Assembly: GCA_049522565.1 (NCBI GenBank)
Contig: JBEKNT010000195.1
Coordinates: forward strand, 1 to 16,834
DNA length: 16,834 nucleotides
Direction: 5' to 3'
Source of the DNA: JASHVB01 sp049522565
GTDB lineage: Bacteria; Pseudomonadota; Alphaproteobacteria; Acetobacterales; Acetobacteraceae
In this document: positions 13,209-16,834 of the stretch, one piece after another
How positions within the stretch are numbered: the stretch's first letter is position 1
Layout: the number at the start of each line of letters is the position of its first letter
The notes under the pieces: model-generated
Told to the model about the DNA's origin: nothing
What the model saw: only the letters and a program-made list of their open reading frames with translations
Databases searched by the model: none
Program-made: the position numbers and the translations under genes

Positions 13209-16200
13209 ATGTCCCGTCCGCATTTGCTCGATGTCCTGCGCGACACCGTGTTGCTGGCCGATGGCGGCATGGGCAGCCACGTGCAGGCGCTGACGCTGGA
13301 TATCGAACGCGACTACTGGGGCAAAGAGAACTGCACCGAGGTGCTGAACCTGTCGCGTCCCGACCTGGTGCGCGCGATCCATCGCGGCTTCTTCGCCGCC
13401 GGCGCCGACATGGTGGAAACCAACAGCTTCGGCGGCTCGCCGGTGACGCTGGGCGAATTCCAGCTCGCCGGCCGCGCCTTCGAGATCAACCGTATCGCCG
13501 GGGAGCTGGCGCGCGAGGCGGCCGACGAATTCTCCGACGGGCGGGATCGCTGGGTGCTGGGCAGCGTCGGCCCGGGCACCAAGCTGCCGAGCCTCGGTAA
13601 CATCGCCTATGACGCGCTGGAAGCTGCGCTGGCGGAACAATGCCGCGGCCTGATCGCCGGCGGGGTTGACGCGATCCTGGTGGAGACGTGCCAGGACCCG
13701 TTGCAGATCAAGGCGGCGGTGAACGGGGGGAAAATTGCCCGCGCCGAGGCCGGGGCGGATATCCCGATCTTTGTGCAGGTCACCGTCGAGACCACCGGCA
13801 CGTTGCTGGTCGGACCCGACATCGCCGCCGCCGCCACCGTGGTGCACGCGCTGGACGTGCCGCTGATGGGGCTGAACTGCGCCACCGGCCCGCAGGAGAT
13901 GGCGGAGCACGTGCGCTGGCTGGCGACCAACTGGCCGGGCCTGTTGTCGGTGCTGCCGAATGCCGGCCTGCCGGAGTTGGTGGACGGGCACACGCACTAT
14001 CCGCTCGGCGCGGCGGAGCTGGCGAGCTGGCTGGAACGCTTCGTCGCCGAGGACGGCGTGAACCTGATCGGCGGCTGCTGCGGCACCAACACGACGCATA
14101 TTGCCGCGCTGGACGCGATGCTGCGCAAGCGCGCCGCGGCGAGCAGGCGGTCTCGCCCGGTGCCGGTGGCGCGCCAGCCGGTCTGGGTGCCTTGCGTTGC
14201 CAGCCTGTACAACGCGGTGCCGTTGCGGCAGGAGAACGCGATCTTCGCCATCGGCGAACGCTGCAACGCCAACGGCTCGAAGAAGTGGCGCGAGTTGCAG
14301 GAGAAGCACGACTGGGACGGCTGCGTCGCCCAGGGGCGCGAACAGTTGGGCGAGGGCTCGCACGCGCTGGATATCTGCACCGCGTTCGTCGGCCGCGACG
14401 AAACTTATGAGATGAACGAGGTGATCCGGCGGTTCACCGCCTCGGTGAACGCGCCGCTGGTGATCGATAGTACCGAGACCCCGGTGATCGAGGCCGCGCT
14501 GAAGCTGCATGGCGGCAAGCCGATCATCAACTCGATCAACTTCGAGGACGGTGAGAAGGCGGCGACCGACCGGCTGATCCTGGCGAAGAAGTTCGGCGCC
14601 GCGGTGATCGCGCTGACCATCGACGAGGTCGGCATGGCGAAGACCGCCGACGACAAACTGCGCATCGCGCGGCGGCTGGTGGATTTCGCCTGTAACCGGC
14701 ACGGTCTGCCGCAGTCGGATCTGCTGATCGATCCGCTGACCTTCACCATCGCCACCGGCAACGAGGACGACCGCAAGCTGGCGCAATGGACGCTGGAGGG
14801 CATCGCCGCCATCCGCGCCGAATTTCCGGACATCCAGATCATTCTCGGCTTGTCGAATGTCAGCTTCGGGCTGAACCCGGCGGCGCGCGCGGTGCTGAAC
14901 AGCGTGTTCCTCGACCATGCGATGCGTGCCGGGATGAGCGGCGCGATCGTGCATGTATCGAAGATCCGCCCGCTGCATCTGCTGGCGGAGGAGGAGGTCA
15001 AGGTCGCCGAAGACCTGATCTTCGATCGCCGCGCGGAAGGCTACGATCCGCTGCAACGCATGCTGGCGATTTTTGCCGACCGCAAGCTGGCCGACGCCAC
15101 GGTGAAGAAGCGCGCCGAGACGGTGGAGGGCCGTCTGAAGGACCGCATCGTCGATGGCGACCGCAAGGGCCTGACCGCGGAACTCGACGATGCGCTGGTG
15201 ACGCTGGCGCCGCTCGACATCATCAACAACGTGTTGCTCGATGGCATGAAGGTGGTGGGCGAGCTGTTCGGCGCCGGCAAGATGCAGTTGCCGTTCGTGC
15301 TGCAAAGCGCCGAGACGATGAAGGCCGCGGTGGCCTATCTGGAACCGTTCATGGAGCGGGTGGAGGGCCAGGAGAAAGGCACCATCGTGCTCGCCACGGT
15401 GAAGGGCGACGTGCACGACATCGGCAAGAACCTGGTCGATATCATCCTGACCAACAACGGCTACCGCGTGGTCAATCTTGGCATCAAGGTGCCGCTGGCG
15501 GAGATGCTGCACGCGGCGCAGGAAAATCGTGCGCACGCCATCGGCATGTCCGGGTTGCTGGTGAAGTCCACCGTGGTGATGCGCGAGAACCTGGAGGAAA
15601 TGTCGCGCCAGGGACTGGAGATTCCGGTGATGCTCGGGGGCGCGGCGCTGACCCGTTCCTATGTCGAGGATACCTGCGTCCAGGCCTATGGCTGCGGCCG
15701 TGTCGCCTACGCGCGGGATGCGTTCGACGGACTGCATTTGATGGACAAGGTGACCGGCAACGGGTTCGACGACTACCTGGCGGCGGTGCAGGCCAAGCGT
15801 TCCGGCAAGGCGCGCAATACCGCCCGCACCTTGGGCCAGGCGGATGCGCGCGCGTTCCGGCCGGTCGATGTCGCCGCGGTGCGGGAACGCCGGCACCGGT
15901 TGACGCGCGACGTGCCGACACCGACGCCGCCGTTCTGGGGCGCGCGGATCATCGAGGCGCCGTCGAAGGCGCTGGTGCCGTTCGTCAACGAACGTAGCCT
16001 GTACCAGTTCCAATGGGGTTTTCGTAAGCAGGGGCGGTCGCTGGACGATTTCCTCGGCTGGGCGCGGCAGGAGCTGCGGCCGGTGATGCGGCGCATGCTC
16101 GCCTTGTGCGAGGAACAGGAGATTTTGCAGCCGCGGGCGGCGTATGGGTATTGGCCGGCGGCGGGGCAGGGCAACGAGCTGATCGTGTTCGATATCGACG

Positions 16201-16706
16201 GCTCGACCGAGTTGGCACGCTTCGCATTGCCGCGGCAGCCGAAGGAAGACGGTGAGTGCATCGCCGACTTCTTCCGCGACGTGGACGATGCGGAACGCGA
16301 TGTGATCGGCCTCCAGGTCGTCACCATGGGGCAGCGCGCGTCGGAGGTGTCGCGCGCCTGGTTCGCGGACAATCGTTACCAGGACTATCTGTATCTGCAC
16401 GGGCTGTCGGTGGAGATGGCCGAGGCGATGGCGGAATACGTGCACAAGCGCATCCGCGCCGAGCTGGGCTTCGCCGGCGAGGACGATCGCGACATGGAGA
16501 AACTGCTGTCGCAGAGCTATCGCGGCTCACGGTATTCGTTCGGGTATCCGGCCTGTCCGAAGCTGGAGGACCAGGCGCCGCTGCTGGCGTTGCTGGGGGC
16601 AGAGAGGATTGGCGTGGAGCTGTCCGATGAGTTCCAGTTGCATCCGGAGCAATCGACCAGTGCGATCGTCGTGCTGAACCCGCACGCGAAGTATTTTTCG
16701 GTGTGA
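13209..16706 (+). CDS. metH: Cobalamin-dependent methionine synthase
   Basis: Complete MetH, 1165 residues (family ~1150-1250). It moves a methyl group from methyltetrahydrofolate to homocysteine through methylcobalamin in the cytosol. The homocysteine domain (~1-325) has zinc ligands Cys224 (GLNCATGP) and Cys290-Cys291 (GGCCGTN). The pterin domain (~343-600) includes AIGERCNANGSKKW and ILGLSNVSFGL. The cobalamin cap and domain (~640-860) carry DVHDIGK at 734-740, with His736 as cobalt ligand, and SGLLVKSTVVM at 781-791. The reactivation (AdoMet) domain (~890-1165) has RYSFGYPACP (1108-1117). All key residues are present, so it should be active. The start is ATG 13209, four bases after the regulator's stop; the frame is open further upstream only as a shadow of that gene. 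It is co-transcribed with the regulator. Confidence 0.97.
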   Translation: MSRPHLLDVLRDTVLLADGGMGSHVQALTLDIERDYWGKENCTEVLNLSRPDLVRAIHRGFFAAGADMVETNSFGGSPVTLGEFQLAGRAFEINRIAGELAREAADEFSDGRDRWVLGSVGPGTKLPSLGNIAYDALEAALAEQCRGLIAGGVDAILVETCQDPLQIKAAVNGGKIARAEAGADIPIFVQVTVETTGTLLVGPDIAAAATVVHALDVPLMGLNCATGPQEMAEHVRWLATNWPGLLSVLPNAGLPELVDGHTHYPLGAAELASWLERFVAEDGVNLIGGCCGTNTTHIAALDAMLRKRAAASRRSRPVPVARQPVWVPCVASLYNAVPLRQENAIFAIGERCNANGSKKWRELQEKHDWDGCVAQGREQLGEGSHALDICTAFVGRDETYEMNEVIRRFTASVNAPLVIDSTETPVIEAALKLHGGKPIINSINFEDGEKAATDRLILAKKFGAAVIALTIDEVGMAKTADDKLRIARRLVDFACNRHGLPQSDLLIDPLTFTIATGNEDDRKLAQWTLEGIAAIRAEFPDIQIILGLSNVSFGLNPAARAVLNSVFLDHAMRAGMSGAIVHVSKIRPLHLLAEEEVKVAEDLIFDRRAEGYDPLQRMLAIFADRKLADATVKKRAETVEGRLKDRIVDGDRKGLTAELDDALVTLAPLDIINNVLLDGMKVVGELFGAGKMQLPFVLQSAETMKAAVAYLEPFMERVEGQEKGTIVLATVKGDVHDIGKNLVDIILTNNGYRVVNLGIKVPLAEMLHAAQENRAHAIGMSGLLVKSTVVMRENLEEMSRQGLEIPVMLGGAALTRSYVEDTCVQAYGCGRVAYARDAFDGLHLMDKVTGNGFDDYLAAVQAKRSGKARNTARTLGQADARAFRPVDVAAVRERRHRLTRDVPTPTPPFWGARIIEAPSKALVPFVNERSLYQFQWGFRKQGRSLDDFLGWARQELRPVMRRMLALCEEQEILQPRAAYGYWPAAGQGNELIVFDIDGSTELARFALPRQPKEDGECIADFFRDVDDAERDVIGLQVVTMGQRASEVSRAWFADNRYQDYLYLHGLSVEMAEAMAEYVHKRIRAELGFAGEDDRDMEKLLSQSYRGSRYSFGYPACPKLEDQAPLLALLGAERIGVELSDEFQLHPEQSTSAIVVLNPHAKYFSV

Positions 16707-16731
16707 GGGCCATCGCGTAAGCGCAGCAAGG

Positions 16732-16801
16732 CCAGGGCTCTGCCCTGGACCCGCCAGGGGGCTTTGCCCCCGCGGACCCCCAGCAAAGGCAGAGCCTTTG
16801 C
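16732..16801. repeat. Three tandem hairpins after metH
   Basis: Three perfect hairpins, each with a three-base loop: CCAGGGC/GCCCTGG (16732-16748), GGGGGC/GCCCCC (16757-16771) and GCAAAGGC/GCCTTTGC (16783-16801). The block starts 25 bases after the metH stop. It has the GGGCTCTGCCC ... GGACCC look of dispersed intergenic repeats in GC-rich alphaproteobacteria. It probably protects or ends the metH transcript. There is no T tract. Confidence 0.65.
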
Positions 16802-16834
16802 AATCCATCCGTTGGAGTGTTTGGACGGGAGGGG

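Noticed and set aside
13113..16445. 1110-residue open frame on the - strand opposite metH
   Set aside because: A shadow of metH caused by high GC codon bias; it is rich in H, R and Q and has no family motif, while the + frame has every MetH catalytic residue.

Overview
The window is very GC-rich DNA (about 70%) with no tRNA, rRNA or phage genes. Gene content and style suggest a chromosomal segment of an alphaproteobacterium, most likely of the Acetobacteraceae/Rhodospirillales type. The supporting signs are a periplasmic molybdenum hydroxylase with a three-haem cytochrome, a fused ArsR-methyltransferase regulator before metH, a CaiB-type CoA-transferase, and many short GC-rich palindromic repeats between genes. 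This taxonomic reading is inference; no rRNA or marker gene was available to confirm it.

Layout. (1) 11-3910, + strand: a peptide/nickel-type ABC importer operon with two ATPases followed by two permeases. Its solute-binding protein is not in the window. Short palindromic repeats lie at the start of the first gene and across the junction of the first two genes, where they supply coding sequence. (2) 4198-5214, +: a stand-alone ATP-grasp ligase whose last ~20 residues come from a repeat related to the one that ends the first ATPase. (3) 5215-6090: a gene-free, decayed region. It holds the C-terminal fragment of an IS1595/ISXO2-type transposase and a 160-bp element made of two perfect 50-bp inverted arms around a 60-bp centre. 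(4) 6091-7266, -: a class III (CaiB/BaiF) CoA-transferase. (5) 7439-7488: overlapping divergent promoters that share one -10 region. The rightward one is near consensus and places its start point on the ATG of a small, frameshifted gene (7475-7905). (6) 7906-8206: no gene; one perfect 11-bp hairpin. (7) 8207-12094, -: a three-gene operon, joined by ATGA overlaps, for a Tat-exported molybdenum hydroxylase: cytochrome c, [2Fe-2S] subunit, then molybdopterin subunit. The cytochrome reading frame is broken at a run of six G/C between its signal peptide and its first haem. (8) 12212-16706, +: an operator-like palindrome, an ArsR-family regulator fused to a SAM-dependent methyltransferase, and metH four bases downstream. 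(9) 16732-16801: three hairpins in a row after metH.

How the parts work together. The importer brings in an unidentified peptide- or nickel-like solute. The molybdenum hydroxylase set would oxidise an N-heterocycle or aldehyde in the periplasm and pass electrons through the cytochrome to the respiratory chain, if the cytochrome is still made. The ArsR-methyltransferase/metH pair looks like a self-regulated methionine-cycle unit. The most unusual content is not a new multi-gene system. It is a layer of palindromic DNA that enters coding ends, initiation sites and intergenic regions, plus the long CACAGATT inverted-repeat element and the shared -10 leaderless promoter.
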